Below are positions 40,301 through 54,100 of a stretch of DNA of 64,000 nucleotides, piece by piece. A model generated the notes under the pieces. The model was not told where the DNA came from and searched no databases. It worked only from the letters and a program-made list of their open reading frames with translations. The DNA comes from Trichoplusia ni. Lineage: Eukaryota; Arthropoda; Insecta; Lepidoptera; Noctuidae. The translations under genes were made by a program, and so were the position numbers. Numbering within the stretch: position 1 is the stretch's first letter; each line of letters begins with the position of its first letter. The stretch lies in the NCBI RefSeq assembly GCF_003590095.1, contig NC_039481.1, forward strand, positions 14,787,895 through 14,851,894, in the 5' to 3' direction.

Positions 40301-42055
40301 AATAATGGACGAAAAAAGAAATGATTTTTTGGCACGTTGAATGCAAAAATTATTCGAAAATCTCTTAGCAAATATGTTTCGTTGCATTTCACATGTCATG
40401 GAACAAGAAATAAATACTTTCATGCATAAAACCTATTTAACAAACGTTTAAAAATTCACCTTCATAACTCCAACACGATTGCTCTAAATAAAATATTTCA
40501 GTAAACGAACTCTTTATATTGAAAGCATTCTGGCAAATATTTGCATGTTGGAATCGGGCACAATGGGAGTCGCAGTGCGGTACCAACAGCAACTGTTGTA
40601 AGTCGCTAGTTGCGGTACTTCAACGACTTTAATAGCCGACGCTTAAGGCAAAGAGGGTGCATTGCGACAAAATAAGTAACACTTAAATTATAGTTCTTGG
40701 AAAACCACTTCTTTGTTTTTAACATTTGGAAAAGCCGTGTTTTTTTACTAAGGTAATATTTATGTTTTCTTTTATTGGGATTGGTGCGCCACGCATACTT
40801 TTAATATTTAATACTAGCTGTTTCCCGCGGATTCACCGGCGTGGTGCCTGCAATCTTGTGGTTAATTTATAGCTTTTGTTTTTTTTTTCTCACCCTTTAA
40901 ACCTTCTATAGACTGCTACGAATATTTTAAGACTAAAATAAGCAATATCAGTTCAGCCGTTCTCGAGTTTTAGCGAGACTAACGAACAGCAATTCATTTT
41001 TATAAATAAGAATGAATGTACCTATTCTCCTCTTTTCGGATGGAAGCATCTAGGAAGATTAAAGAATGGGATCCCCTATGGAAAGGTATACTGTGTCATA
41101 CAAAGTAAAAAAGGTAACAAAAAAGTAAGGATTAGCAGAATCTTCTCAAAGATACGGTAGTGAAAGCCTATCCCAAAAATAGCATTAGAAGTAGTCAGAT
41201 ACAGATACAGATATTCCTATCGAGAATCAAAACTTAATTAAAGTTTATCTTGCCTTGCCTCTTCATTATGGCACATGCAGTTGATACATTTTATCAAAAT
41301 TTGCTCTCCCGTTTTCGCGTAAAGAAGTGGCAAACAACAAACTCAGAAATATCCAAACCCATTTATCGACAGTTGTTATTTTATAAACCTAGTCAAAGTT
41401 TAATGAGTGTAATAATGGGTTATTAGTTTCACGAACTTGTTGTATATAACATTTTGTTGGGTTTGAATGCTGAAAGTTTATAGAAAATTCTCTCGATTTA
41501 TAAAAATCTTTGGCTAAATAATGTAAATTGTTATGTGTGGATATTATATAAAAGTTTAAATTGAATTTCATAATGTTATACATATTTTAACGTGCTACAA
41601 AATGTACAAAATTATTATGCTTATTTTAATTTCATAATATCCTAGCGAAACTCGTTGCGTGCAATTAGTATAATTAATTTACTAGACTCAATTAGTCTGG
41701 CCATTTGGATTATATATCATTGAGCTAAAATTAATAATAACTTATCAACTGTCGCGGATATATGTGTAAAGGAGAAACTCAAAAATGTATATTTTATGTC
41801 ATTTAGGTCTTTTTTCAGTTAACGAATATGAAAATAAAACGTTTCGTTTCGATTAAAATAAAACAAAACAGAAAATCGAATATGTGCTTAAAGAGCTGTA
41901 GTTTGAAACAAAACACTAATAATAATATATTCATAGATATTTATGAAATAAGAAATATCGTGGTTTCTAAAAGAAGTATCTACATCTATTTTCTTTTTAC
42001 TGTTTTCACTATCACAATTGACATAGGTTAATTTTGCTCATATTCGTAAACCAGG

Positions 42056-42342
42056 TATAGTTACCGGCATGGATCTTGAGCGCTCGGCGGAAGAGTGGGG
42101 ATCGCTTTGCGCATCGTAAAATAAAACGCCAATCAATTGAGCGTACGCTCCGTCTTAAGGTGCATGCAACTGCAGCAAAGAACGAATTTCAACCAATCAC
42201 GAGTGACGGCTATGACGCGTTGCGCTGCGGACCAATCACTGCACTTTATCCGCCCCCCCTCACTTCATACCGCAAAAGAGACTCAAAAAATCACTTCTGC
42301 GCAGGTGAAGGTCAGCGCTCAAGATCCGTGCCGGTAACTATA
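42056..42342. mobile_element. Inverted-repeat miniature element, 287 bp
   Basis: Both ends begin TATAGTTACCGGCA and continue GGATCTTGAGCGCT, forming 29-bp terminal inverted repeats with one mismatch. TATA at each end may be the target duplication. The interior is GC-richer than its surroundings. Two overlapping short ORFs here are by-products of this composition. There is no transposase, so it is a non-autonomous element of undetermined superfamily. Confidence 0.8.
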
Positions 42343-43739
42343 TGACTGTTGCAGTTCGGGTGTAACGATGAAAGTGGTGGCTACCAAAGTTCTAAATCAA
42401 ATGTAATAATTTTCCCGAACTGTTTTTATCGTTTAAGTAACAGACAGATAACAGTCACTCGTTTAATTAACAATAAGAGCTTCGAACACTTGAGTCACTG
42501 AACAAAAGGCGTATTGTAATCGTCTTAAAGAACTTCAATTATAATTCATACTAATGAACCACAACACAATGTTGTATTTTCCAATTTGTTTGAGTTCATT
42601 GTATTTCGGCCATTTTGATTTTCAGTTGAAAACATATGTTGTCGTCGACTTTTGGTTTCTCTTTCTGATTTTAAACACTACAACATGCAAATGGTTTTCA
42701 AAAATCAAAATTCATGTTACTCAACTCAAGCAAGAATTCAAGAATTATTTTTCTTGACAATCTCACAAAGCATTTTCAATATTGCTCGAAAATCTAACAT
42801 TCGAAAATATAACAAGATTTTTTTGGGAATCATTAAAACAATAAATCCGTTCTAAAGGATAAAATAATCGTCGTACAATAAAGCTGCAAACATTTTGTTC
42901 CTTGATTTTTATAATACCTTTATCTAATTCATTACAGCTTCCATGATTGTATTCTAAAGATTTCCTTGAAGCAATTTAATTTACATGGAACTTTCTGTGA
43001 TTTTATGTTGTGTACAGTGCATTTTACTCTCTAACAAGTAAGGTAGCTATTGTTTTCAGGGTTGCTACGTTAAGAAAAGTAGAGATTTAGACGTGATCTG
43101 TGAAAATTTCAACTGCAATCTCAGTTCATGCGACTGTGAACTAACTTACAGACAAATGGATGGACAGCGAAGCCTCAGTAATAGGGTTACGTTTTTTACC
43201 CTTTGTGTAACAAACTTTACAATTGACTGTCACTAAAATATACAGAATTTGTTTATCAAATGAATCAAATCTGATTTTTTCCAAAGAAATCACATTTTCC
43301 ATATCGATTTTTTTTAAGAATAAAATAAGAAGGAACATACTTTTTGCCAACCCTATCTCTTGATTAAAATTACCTGAAAACACAAGACGGTCTCACCACT
43401 AGCAAAGTAAACAGTATACATATTAATGTTAACATAATGGAGTCTACATCTTTGTTATTAAGCTTTATTAAGTTTAAATCCAGGTAAGCAACTATAAGAG
43501 AGTGAATTTACTGCATGAAAATATAGCTTTTATCAAGAAATTTTCGGCAACATTTTTTGAGCAATATTTATTTTGAACACTATTTGGTTTTATCGTAATT
43601 TGTAAATTACAGCTGAAGTGTCTACTCGAAGGTAAATCGTTCGACATACTAGGATCGAAAGACGTTTACTGACTACACCTGTGCCATCACCGCTGAAACC
43701 TGAAATGCGGCATTTTTTGCAGCTTTGGAATTGGGCAGC

Positions 43740-43796
43740 AAACTACACGGTATAGAGTGACATGTAGGAGACATGTCACTCTATACCGTGTAGTTT
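43740..43796. repeat. Perfect 26-bp inverted repeat with 5-base loop
   Basis: The arms at 43740-43765 and 43771-43796 are exact reverse complements (starting AAACTACACGG) around the loop AGGAG. Pairing stops at both ends, so the hairpin is sharply bounded. No target duplication is evident. Confidence 0.9.
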
Positions 43797-44365
43797 AAAT
43801 TAGTGTAGTTGCAATTAAGAAAAAAATTAAACAATGAGTACACTCAAAATTTAGACTGGTTATACCCATCTTAGACTAACAGTATGTCTCTCGAAAACCA
43901 AAAAAATTTACGCATACGACCTCATTTGCGAATTCTTTTCCTTATTCTCTAGTATCTGTATCAAGTTCAAACAGCCTTCGGAATACCATCCATCATGTGT
44001 CAGAAACATAAATATAACGAGAACATTACTCTCCTTGAATGTAGGAGAAAAGTTCCACAACTTTCCTACATAGCTACTGCGAAGTAATTAAACATTCTGC
44101 AACTATACGTACTCAATATGTGAAGTAAGTAGGGGTGATAATTGTAGAGCATCTTGCGAAGGATTCGAAGTAGTTATTGGATATGGAATCTTTCTTATTG
44201 AGATTTCGAAATTTCATTTTGAATTTTTTGAACGTGGTTTTGAGCACTAAACCAAGATTTAAAAACGTCATTTAATTAATCATAATTTTTTTGTTCAACA
44301 ATATTTCAATTCACGCGTTTCATTTTGTGCCGCACGGGGTTCCACAAACATTTTAATCACTGGAC

Positions 44366-44475
44366 AAATACACCCAGACTCAGAACAGGCGTTCGTGGAC
44401 CACACAAAGGCTTGTCCTACACGGGGATCGATCCCTATACCCCATAACCTATAGCTACCACTTGGCCTACACCTT
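44366..44475 (-). repeat. tRNA-derived SINE, best-preserved copy in the window
   Basis: The plus strand reads CACCCAGACTCAGAACAGGC and then CTACACGGGGATCGATCCC. On the minus strand the second part is a B-box-like T-arm (GGGATCGATCCCCGTGTAG), followed by the family-specific body. Confidence 0.65.
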
Positions 44476-45377
44476 TTGTACCGGAAGAAACTCGGCTAAA
44501 CGGCCTTATATAGATATATATTTCTCTACATGTCAGTTGGCAATGTCAAAGACAGCGTGTCACTAAACGGGCAATTTCGTCACGAAGTTTAAATCAGCGT
44601 TATCTCTTTGAAAAATGTACGTTGTTTATCAGAAATATTATAAGGCAAAATATGTACTAATCCGTGTTGTGGTATTGTTCTTGTCCAAGTATTGTCTCAT
44701 CAAGTAATATTATTTGTCTAACAAGGTTAAACTAATCCCTAGTCAAAGGGATTACACAGTATTGTCCGACTAAGCCAAGTACATAAATAAGTAAACATAA
44801 TTCCTATCAAGAACAACAGTGCCATAGGAAGCGACTTGATCTTACATTGAAATTTATTTTAAATTAAAAACCAAAGTCAGTATTTTTGAATTCATTTTCC
44901 TCTAAAAAAAATAAAATAAAAAACCTAAGTAAACAAAATTTAAAATTTTGGAATGATCGTATGAATCCTCGACTTTTTGTCGATTCTGCTCTATGCGCAA
45001 AGGAAATAAAATTTACTGGTTGATATTATAATAAGTATTTTTAACCGAAAATGATTTTCACAGAATTTGTTTCGACTAACATTAGACAAACCCGCGCTAT
45101 ACAGCAATCAAAAACCCATCTGACATCACTGACAATGTACTAGCATTGCAAACTTAACTATATTTCCACACAATGTATAGAACATAAGCTATCACCGCCC
45201 CTTGTCTGGTAACATTGCAATCGTTAAATTGGATCCGGCGTAACATTTTAACGATCACAAATCCCATTAATGACCGGCTACACGTCGTGTATAGTCTATC
45301 TATGTTTTATTACCTGTTTGTGGGCTGTAAGGCGTACGCGTCTATTTTGTAGGATAGATAGCTCTATATTGTTTCAC

Positions 45378-45640
45378 TAGCTGTTGCCCGCGACTTCGTT
45401 CCCGTGGCTAGAAGATATAAGTTATGATTTATACCTGCCCTGTATTTTTCACATTTTCCATTGTACCTATCTTCGCTCCTATTAATCGCAGCGTGATGGT
45501 TTATAGCCTATAAAGCCTTCCTCGATGAATGGACTATTTAACGCAAAAAGACCAATTTGGACCAGTAGTTCCTGAGATTAGCGCGTTCAAACAAACAAAC
45601 TCTTCAGCTTTATGTATTAGTAAGTATAGAGTATAGATAG
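45378..45640 (+). repeat. Lepidopteran interspersed repeat tail
   Basis: It starts AGCTGTTGCCCGCGACTTCG and ends AAACTCTTCAGCTTTA. It is the inverted match of 18670-18975 and shares its head with fragments at about 40815 (AGCTGTTTCCCGCGGATTC) and 54190-54385. It is non-coding. Confidence 0.6.
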
Positions 45641-48600
45641 AGATAGTATAGATTAGCTATGGTTATACGCATCGATTCGTTTCCATAAAGTACGGGTTCG
45701 ATAAAGTAGGTACACTAATGTCACATTTGTTGCTTACTTTCTTAATTAATAGAATAGAATAATCTTTTTTGCACGCCACATACTTACAGGATTTGACAAT
45801 GATAAATAGTTGCATGGTGCCAGAATTGGCGGTCTTATCGCTAAACGCGACCTTTTACACAAATGGAACCAAATGCGTTGCGCAGTTTAAAAATAAATAA
45901 ATAATCGTAATAATGAGTATCAAACTAAGACAAAACTGATAAATGGTTACGGAAAACCTCGTGAGGTAACCTAGATTCCAAACATTGGTATCTGAAATTG
46001 CCAACCCACAATGAGCTTGCGTAAATAAATCATTGTTAATTCTTTTGAGAACTAAAGATAAATGTAATTAGGTTACATTTCTCTTCGATCATAATCATTA
46101 TCTGTTTTTGAAACAAATTCAGAATCTAACCCCAAATCGTAAACATAACAAATGGAAACCAAGTTCAGCATCATGTCATACTGTTAATAATGCGATTGTG
46201 TTTGTCATTCTTTACAGCTCACATTAGAGTTATGAGAAACATGTCATTGTGATGGCATTTTCTCATATCGTGTAACAAAGATTGTCTGGTATGTCGTAAA
46301 AGACTTTGTGTCGTAGGTACATGGTTATTTGTTTAACTCCACTCAACAATATTGTTTGGAGAAACAGTAACTCTTTATTGCCGAGATTATAATAGAAACA
46401 TATTTTTTTTATTGTTTTCTGGTCAATACTTATACGTATTTAAAGTTTCAAGTCCTACGTTATTACGACTGAAATGAAATGAAATTATTTATTCTGCAAA
46501 TAGGATATTTTTTATCACTTTTACATGTCTCTTTTGAGAACCATGGAGCCGACATTTCCTAGCTGACTACCCTAAGAAGAAATGTCGAAACAAACTCAGG
46601 GGTTGGACAGGACCAATGTAAGACGCATGTGCATAATATAGTTTAGTTTTATCAGAAAACCAAAGTCATTGTGATTAAAACATGCGTAAGTAAAGGGTTA
46701 TGAGGATTTTGCAAGGGTCTGTTGAGTCACGTCAGTAGCCTATTAACTCGGACCTTAGGTTGTACATCAACCAAACGAGAACGAGTAGAAATCAACTTAC
46801 CTTCGTCCTTAGGTCGGCTTTTCGTCTTTGCGCATCAGGAACAAATTAGGACTTCGAAAAAAAGAGTAAGTAGTGTTCATTTCATAGAATATCCTGTACA
46901 CTATCGATGCTATAAGATCTTTAAGAGGAACGTGACAAATTTTAAACCAAGACGACGCGCCGCTTTACAATCCGTAGATTCTTTATGGCAACATAGCATA
47001 AGATCAACCCGAAAGACGCATAATAGATACCTGGTAAAACAAAGTCAAGTCACAAGAATATGAAGTCATTTTACCCCTCATACCTAAACAAACCATTATG
47101 AAAATCAAAGGACATTTTGACCCTTCACCGTCAGTCGTTGATCGGTCGGTCGCGGTCGAACGCGCCGTTTTGCCACGTACTTTTGCTGGCGGATGTCAAA
47201 CTGAATAAAACATGGCGGTGGTACTTTGCCGCAGAACCCCCATTGATAGAATGAAGTTCGCGTGCATTTGATAGATCGTAAATTGGTGTTGTTGTGGTAA
47301 ACAAAGTCATTTGGTAAATGAGGTAATGATAATAATATGTAATTCAATTTTATGAATAGTAATGACGCATGAATTTTTCTTAATTATGTTTTTCGGGTCA
47401 ACTGATTCACTGTCTTGCAGGGAGTTAAAATGTTTGTAATATAAGTCAAAAACTATTTTGGTCTCCTACTAAATTTATGATCGATTTTTCTTCTTGTTGC
47501 TTTGCTTTTTCAAGTAGTGAGGATTAGCGATCAGCTTGTTGCAGTCCTCCTTATTATGATGCAGCGACAAAATTAATTCAGCTGTGAAATTGTTAACTCA
47601 GCCTGGTGATAGACGATATACAGACAGCGGTGTCTTAGCAAAAGAGATTCTTTTAGCAACTGATACTCCAAAAACACTTTTAGAACGTCATCGTCACATC
47701 ATCATCAAATCTTTTAACAACCAAAATAATTATAAATTCTATTATAAAAATAACTATAAGCACAAAACAGTTCAGTTTTCCTCTTTTTCTATCTCTACGT
47801 GGTTTTCCATTCAGCGTTTGTTTATATTTCGTTGACCGCAATACTTGGGACCTGTCGGCAGACGTGTAATGAGACCCTTAACAAGTTCTTTATTAAAACT
47901 GAGACAGACAAAGCACCGCTTTGAACCCATTTTCTGCTAAGCTTGCGGCGAATATTCTAGAAATATGTTCTAAGTAAGGAATTATTTTACTCCATTATTT
48001 CTAATAGCTGTCTTGCATTTCTGCTCGCTCGTCTCAGAGCATGCAATACACTGTCAGTAGTACAGATTAAATCATATTGATCTGTGAATCAAAATTTCCC
48101 TTGTTTTGGGCTTTACCGAATATGGAAGGCTGGCAGTCATGCCATTAAATTAGTAATTGCTACAATATAAAATTGACAACGCCATCTAGTCCCAAATTAA
48201 TCAAATTATTAAACGTGCCAAAATGTGTTATGAATATTATCAGAATTTTTAAGGTAAGGGTTTAAAAGTACACATTTTGAATGTCCACGTTCGTGCAACT
48301 TTCAGTAAATAAAGTATATCTCCTGAATTATAACTTTATTAAATTATTCGTGACAAGCTTTTGCATATTTTAATTATTTATGATTTTCCATCCAACAACA
48401 TTGCAGAATAAAATTGACATCTCACTTTGTATTATAAATGAAGTTAACACGTCACAGGTGTGACGTCCACGGTATGTGCCGCTATTTTATGACAAAACAG
48501 GAGCCTGTACCATTTTTCGCGCTATCTTTCACAATTATTCAATATCGGTTTACTCACGCGACTTTATCGGGATTGCCCGGCTATTTCGGACCCACACGTT

Positions 48601-49736
48601 TATCACGAGCGAGTTCGACTCGCGACCCGCCGCCGTGTCAGCCAACTAGTTTTGGAAATTTGTCGGGCTATTTCGATAACTACGCGTGAGTAAATTGTTA
48701 TTAATATTAATAATGAAAGCACCTCACGAGGACTTGAAAGCGGACATGCGCCTAAGTATTAATCTCAGCTATCTGTAATTTTACAAACCACAGATACAAT
48801 TACTCTTTCGACTGTTACATGAAGGACTCGACTATATTGAAATTACCTTCCAAAGTAGAAAAAATAGCCAAGCTTTTGTCCAGCTGAGTAACAAAGGTTG
48901 ACAGTAAAAATAGTAAATCTTATTCTGAGAGTTTGACACTAATTCATGATGATCTAAGATTTAACAGTATTGTTTGCAACCTCAAGTTAAATAAAGTACA
49001 AAAAACTTAATTCAGCATTCTCATGCATTCTAATGAACAACTCAATTACTTGTGTCTGTACATTTTTTGAGATAGCTCCGAAATTGCTGAACTAAATAAG
49101 ATCTCATTTTGAGGCAGCGGTTTTATGTTTAAGCAAGTCATCGCATTACCCCTTGTTATCATTGCTGGTTAATTAGTTTTGTTTTGAACTGAAGATGTAG
49201 ATAGAAAAGCTCGAAGATTACAACTTAGTTTTATCGTATGTTAGGCAAAAAAATAACAAGATTTTGAGCATATAAAAACAGTTTGTGACAAAAGTATATC
49301 CTTCAGGTAATCCAATAATATAAGTGACATTTTCTTCCATGCTGATGTTTTGAAACCTTAGTATCAAAAAAAAAACACATTACATCTGAGGTCAAGTGCC
49401 TGTAAAATGCACCACCGAACATAAAAAAATATTTACAAAATCCTTTTTAAGCCACCCACGTCAAAGCAAAAATATTCCCCAAAAATAAATTTACATAATA
49501 GAATTTAAATTTTATTAGTCCGAAACTTGAAAGGGCTAAAATAGAGTAGAGCGTGCAGTACATGCCTTTTTGCATGAAAACTATACTATTATTCCTAGCT
49601 CATGCTTTATTCAATGTCTGGAGAAAATCCCTAAAAGTCCGCTTTCTAAACCTACATTAACTATCTACAAACCAATATAGGAAGCTAATGTTTTACATTC
49701 CACTTATTTTAGAAGAGAACGGAAATTATAATAATC

Positions 49737-49917
49737 ATTGAAATGAAACTACTTTTACGGATTTTTTACGGGCAGACTCTAACCATGACGCCCAGACCAT
49801 GATACCTGCAAAGGTTTCGAAACGTCGGGAACTAAAATCTAAAATTAAACCGCGAAAAAATCCGTAAAAGTAGTTTCATTTCAATGTCTAACATTCGCGT
49901 AAACCTAAGAAACCACT
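49737..49917. repeat. Foldback repeat family, copy 2
   Basis: Inverted arms GAAACTACTTTTACGGATTT (left) and AAATCCGTAAAAGTAGTTTC (right) surround ATACCTGCAAAGGTTTCGAA and ACGTCGGGAACTAAAATC. It is followed by TCTAACATTCGCGTAAACCT, the same flank as in copies 1 and 3. Confidence 0.7.
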
Positions 49918-50552
49918 ATATAATAATTATGCTCAACCGATGTCTCATATGTAGTTACAAATCAAACTCTGCTTGGCCGGATTAAAAGAGCACCTTCTTA
50001 AAATAAATGAATAGCGAAAAAGAACTCTCTTTCAATTGTGCTAAGAAAATCACCCATAACTGAAGAAATTCATTTGAATATCATCAAAACTTCAAGGTTC
50101 TGGTTAAAGAACCCGCAGTCACGTCCACAAACAATCTCTTACTCCGTGTACTTCATTCAAAACGTCACCACGTACCGACATTATTACAAATCTTGTAAAT
50201 AACAAAGTGGACGAAGCCAACTCATGTTTACGTTATACCTCAACTTGTCAAGGAATCTACCAGGACATCTTGACGCTATTTTTCTGATAGTGTGCAAGAG
50301 AGATACCACTCCATCCCGTGTATTACGCTGTCTTGTTCCCACAATCTTCAACATATTCTCTTAATAGATGTTGGTAGGCCCCAGTTCTTATCCAAAAATA
50401 ACTCGAACACAGTATAGTTTTCCTTTTTGTACGTGACTGTCCTTTGAAAAAAATACAAGGATAGCAAAGGTTTAGACCCTTTTTGATACAATGCCAAGGT
50501 TCTGTACTATTTTTGTCACATGGAATTCAGATTTTTTGAGTAACTCCTTTTT

Positions 50553-50670
50553 TAACATCATCAGTCCACCCTTTTACCAACAATGTTGGGGTCGGCTTCC
50601 ATTCAGGGAGCAACTGCTTTTCTGGTCTCCTCAACCCGTCAGTAAGGCTGTTTTTCAGACTTTCTAGCCA
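50553..50670 (+). repeat. Interspersed repeat fragment
   Basis: CCAACAATGTTGGGGTCGGC with GGAGCAACTGC and CTCCTCAACCC resembles the block at 52952-53150 (GGAGCGACTGCCTATCTGAC, CTCCTCAACCCAGTT). It is non-coding. Confidence 0.45.
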
Positions 50671-51047
50671 ACTGCAAAAAATGTAGAATTCTTAAATAGT
50701 TCAGAGTCGTTCCAATGTTGTGTGTTTAAATTAGGTACGGCTAACGGATATTTTTAGGGTTTTAGGACTAGGACTGCTCTCTCTGTCCGTCTGTCTATAC
50801 GCTATATCTCGTGAACCGTGATGGCGGGACAGTTGAATATTTGTAGATGGTGTATTCCTGTTACTTTGAAAGCAAAGTAATAAAATGCTAAAATTAAGCA
50901 ATTGGATTTAAACAATGGTTGGTAGCGTCTTTGAGTGGTTTTTAAGGTATTTCGTGATGAAACAAAATTTTAGTTTGTGCAATTGCTTTTTAATTTTTAA
51001 ATGTGCTTAACAAACAAAATAACTATTTAATCAATTATACATATAGC

Positions 51048-51053
51048 TTTATT
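51048..51053 (-). terminator. Poly(A) signal of the micro-exon gene
   Basis: AATAAA on the minus strand, about 140 bases beyond the TAG stop at 51191-51193. Confidence 0.65.
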
Positions 51054-51190
51054 AACAGTAATTAATACTAAAATACTATACTTTCAATTCTTATGTATAC
51101 TTTTGTATGACAATTATTAGAGGACATTCAATATTCTTATACTTAGTCTAATCAATGTAAGTTCTTTTTTAAGATTTCTTACTATCTTAT

Positions 51191-54100
51191 CTATGATCGT
51201 GCCTCTGAAAAAAAACAAAAGAAATAAATTTTAATTTTATAAGTAGAGCTACAATTTCGTGGCGCCACTGCGGAACGATTGTGCTCATGTTTACAGATCC
51301 TGTGTATTTTTTACGGATTAAAATGAAACCAAGTCACGTAGACTTCTTTGTCCGTCCCAACTGTGAAACTTACCACTACAACAACAAATACAATATAACA
51401 TAGAATGAAAATGAAAGAGTTAAGCAACATTTGTATTTTTTTTCTTCCAATGTCGGTTGAACTTGACCGGTTTTCTTTCATATTTTTTTCTAATGTGATG
51501 TAAGTCAGAACATTATTTTACACGAACTTACTTTGATTTAACTTGGACACCGTCTGAAGTAATTGGTTATAGCCGTTAGGGTCATCTAGGAAAAAAAAAC
51601 AAAAACTGTTTCAGACGAAAGTTATTGTTGAACATAATATTGCCATTTTAATATAATATATGTCATTCGAATTCGTATTGTTATTGTCGTTTCATTACTG
51701 TTCCTTCGTTGACACTATCGAGCAAACAAATAAGATCCTTCAAAATATTAGCTTATATTGCCTTTATACTTACCAGGATATTTAATCGATTTCAATATAT
51801 CTAAGTAATACTGTAAGTCTTCTTTTTCTGAAAAAAGGTCACACATTAAGTAGATATCAAAAGGTAATAAAGAATAATGTAGAGACATCTTACCAGCCGC
51901 TTGCCAATGCCAATGCCCTTAAATAAAATAAAAGAAATTGTGTAAATATTATATTATTTACCTATTGTTTAATAGTACATTAATTAAATAAAAATATCTA
52001 AATAAATATATATCGGTGCCAAAGAATTGCGAATAATTCATGAGTACTTATAATTTATAAATCACATTTTGACAAGAATGGGATATTTCACTAATAAAAT
52101 AAATCTGTGTTTTCCATTTTATTACATCATTACAAAGTAAGAAAGGTAAAACTACTTAAAACATCACTTGCTAGTAAAAGCGTACTGGTAAGTGACAGCA
52201 TACGAAACTTTAAATCTTTTCGTCCGTCATTTTTTGCTTACGAGATAAAAGAAAAATAGATATTCATTATTTTTTGGAAATTGTCTGTCGTGCAGATTTT
52301 TGTCAAATACCCTATTGCAAAAAGCAGTTTTGGAAGTGTGATAGTGCACTACACAGCTTAGATTGTAGTCTCAGCTATTACTTCAAAACTGATAGGCTCT
52401 GAGCAAAAACTGGTCTAGACACAGTACAAAATAATCACTACTGAAACATGTTTTTAGGGAACTGTACAGAAACAAAATTTGCGTTTCATTTCACATCAGA
52501 TTAGTAGAAACACCTTTCATAATGAACAATTTATGTTAATCAAACGAGGTTGGCATTCAAATGTCAGATTCGCATACAGTCCTACCCTCTACTATACACA
52601 AAACAGAAGGTGTCGTAGAAGCGAGACGCATTTATGTACAGTATAGAGCACTATCTCTCTTTAACAATGGCTATCGCTATCCTTTCACTTGTCCATAGTA
52701 CAGGCATTGGCAGCTCTCCAAACGCAGGTACAAGTAATAGTTATGGTTTTTCAGGAACTTTCCTGCATTTAGGACGTTAAAAAATTTGCTTCGCGTGTTT
52801 CTAATGATTGCCGCTTTTGGCTCGAACGAAATTTATTATAAGTGGAAGAATTCGTGTATAGTATTTTTTGTTGCGTTAAAAATGTCAAAATGATACTTAT
52901 TTGTTATATTTTTGTTTTAATGGAACTTGTGATGACTAAACAACAGCTACCTAATAAAGTCATCATCGGCCAACTATCTTGGGATCGGCTACCAGTCCAA
53001 CCGGTTTCAGCTAAGTACCAGTGTTTTACAAGGAGCGACTGCCTATCTGACCTCCTCAACCCAGTTACCTGGGCAACACGATACCCCTTGGTTAGACTGG
53101 TTGTCAGACTTTTCGAGCTTCTGACTACCTGTAACGACTGTCAAAGATGTAGGAGTTCCAGGATAGTTTCTTACCTAACCAGAATCCTTAATCATGAGCT
53201 GATATTTCACCCTTAATTTATTATTTCTATAGTAACTATCGTGAGACTTATTCATGTTAATCAATCTCACTCGTCGTTAGTCGAACTGACGCCCCCGCCG
53301 AGTGAAATACAATATGTAAAATAACAAAAATAATTTGGAACGAAACTATCCCAGTCACCAAAATCATGACTTCCTAATACGTAAAAACCAAACAAGTAAC
53401 TAAAAATGTTGTTCGTTAATATCGTAAACCGTAAAATATTATGATATCGCTTTAGAATTTCATTCAAAAGCAATAAATTGTAATCTGCCCCTTTGTTTCA
53501 TGTAACCCTGCTCAGATTAAAACGTAATCAGAAAGATTCATGTTGATTTGTAATTTTATTTACGATTCTTCTTTCAGAGAGAAATTACATTATTTCTTTT
53601 TAAATGTTAGCCCGAGGCTTGAATCACTTTTGTTTTTTTATAAGAAAATATAAGCATCAAATAGCTTGGTTGAAATTAAATCTGTTGAAAATTGAAGCGA
53701 AACGGTTTTAAATTAATAGAAAAAATGACTACGCATTACTTACTATTAAAACCAACCACACCCTTTACAATATCTGCATAAGTCCCTTCGTCTATTTCTT
53801 CTTTCTCTGTAACAATATATTATGTAAAAGGTAACTAAAATACAAAAAAAAAATCGAAAAAAAAGGCGTAATACTTACTTTCGTCTTCTGTGTAAAAAAA
53901 ATATCATTTATTATTTGATGTTATATTATTTTCTTAGAGTCAATTACTACTGATAAATTGTATCTATAATATGTACAATACGACTTACTATCGACCTTCT
54001 TTTTGTTGCGTGACTCAAATTTTTCTGAAAAAAAGGTTTTTTTTTTAAGTGGGACTAATTTTACAAATACCAGACAAGAGAGACAACCGCAATATGTTAT

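Larger units (their letters stand above)
32900..51030. other. Gene-poor region of about 18 kb
   Basis: I found no splice-consistent coding chain on either strand. ORFs of 60-113 codons (for example 46722-47063 plus and 48438-48689 plus) show no domain and no flanking exons. Recognisable contents are the hAT-like element (35013-35291), SINE copies (about 37255 and 44366), an inverted-repeat element (42056-42342), a perfect hairpin (43740-43796), interspersed-repeat tails (about 40815-41005 and 45378-45640), and a foldback repeat (49737-49917). Confidence 0.55.

Noticed and set aside
46722..47063. 113-codon plus-strand ORF
   Set aside because: Basic, low-information sequence without domain, signal peptide or neighbouring exons.
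52842..53216. 124-codon plus-strand ORF
   Set aside because: It overlaps a dispersed repeat and lies inside an intron of the micro-exon gene.
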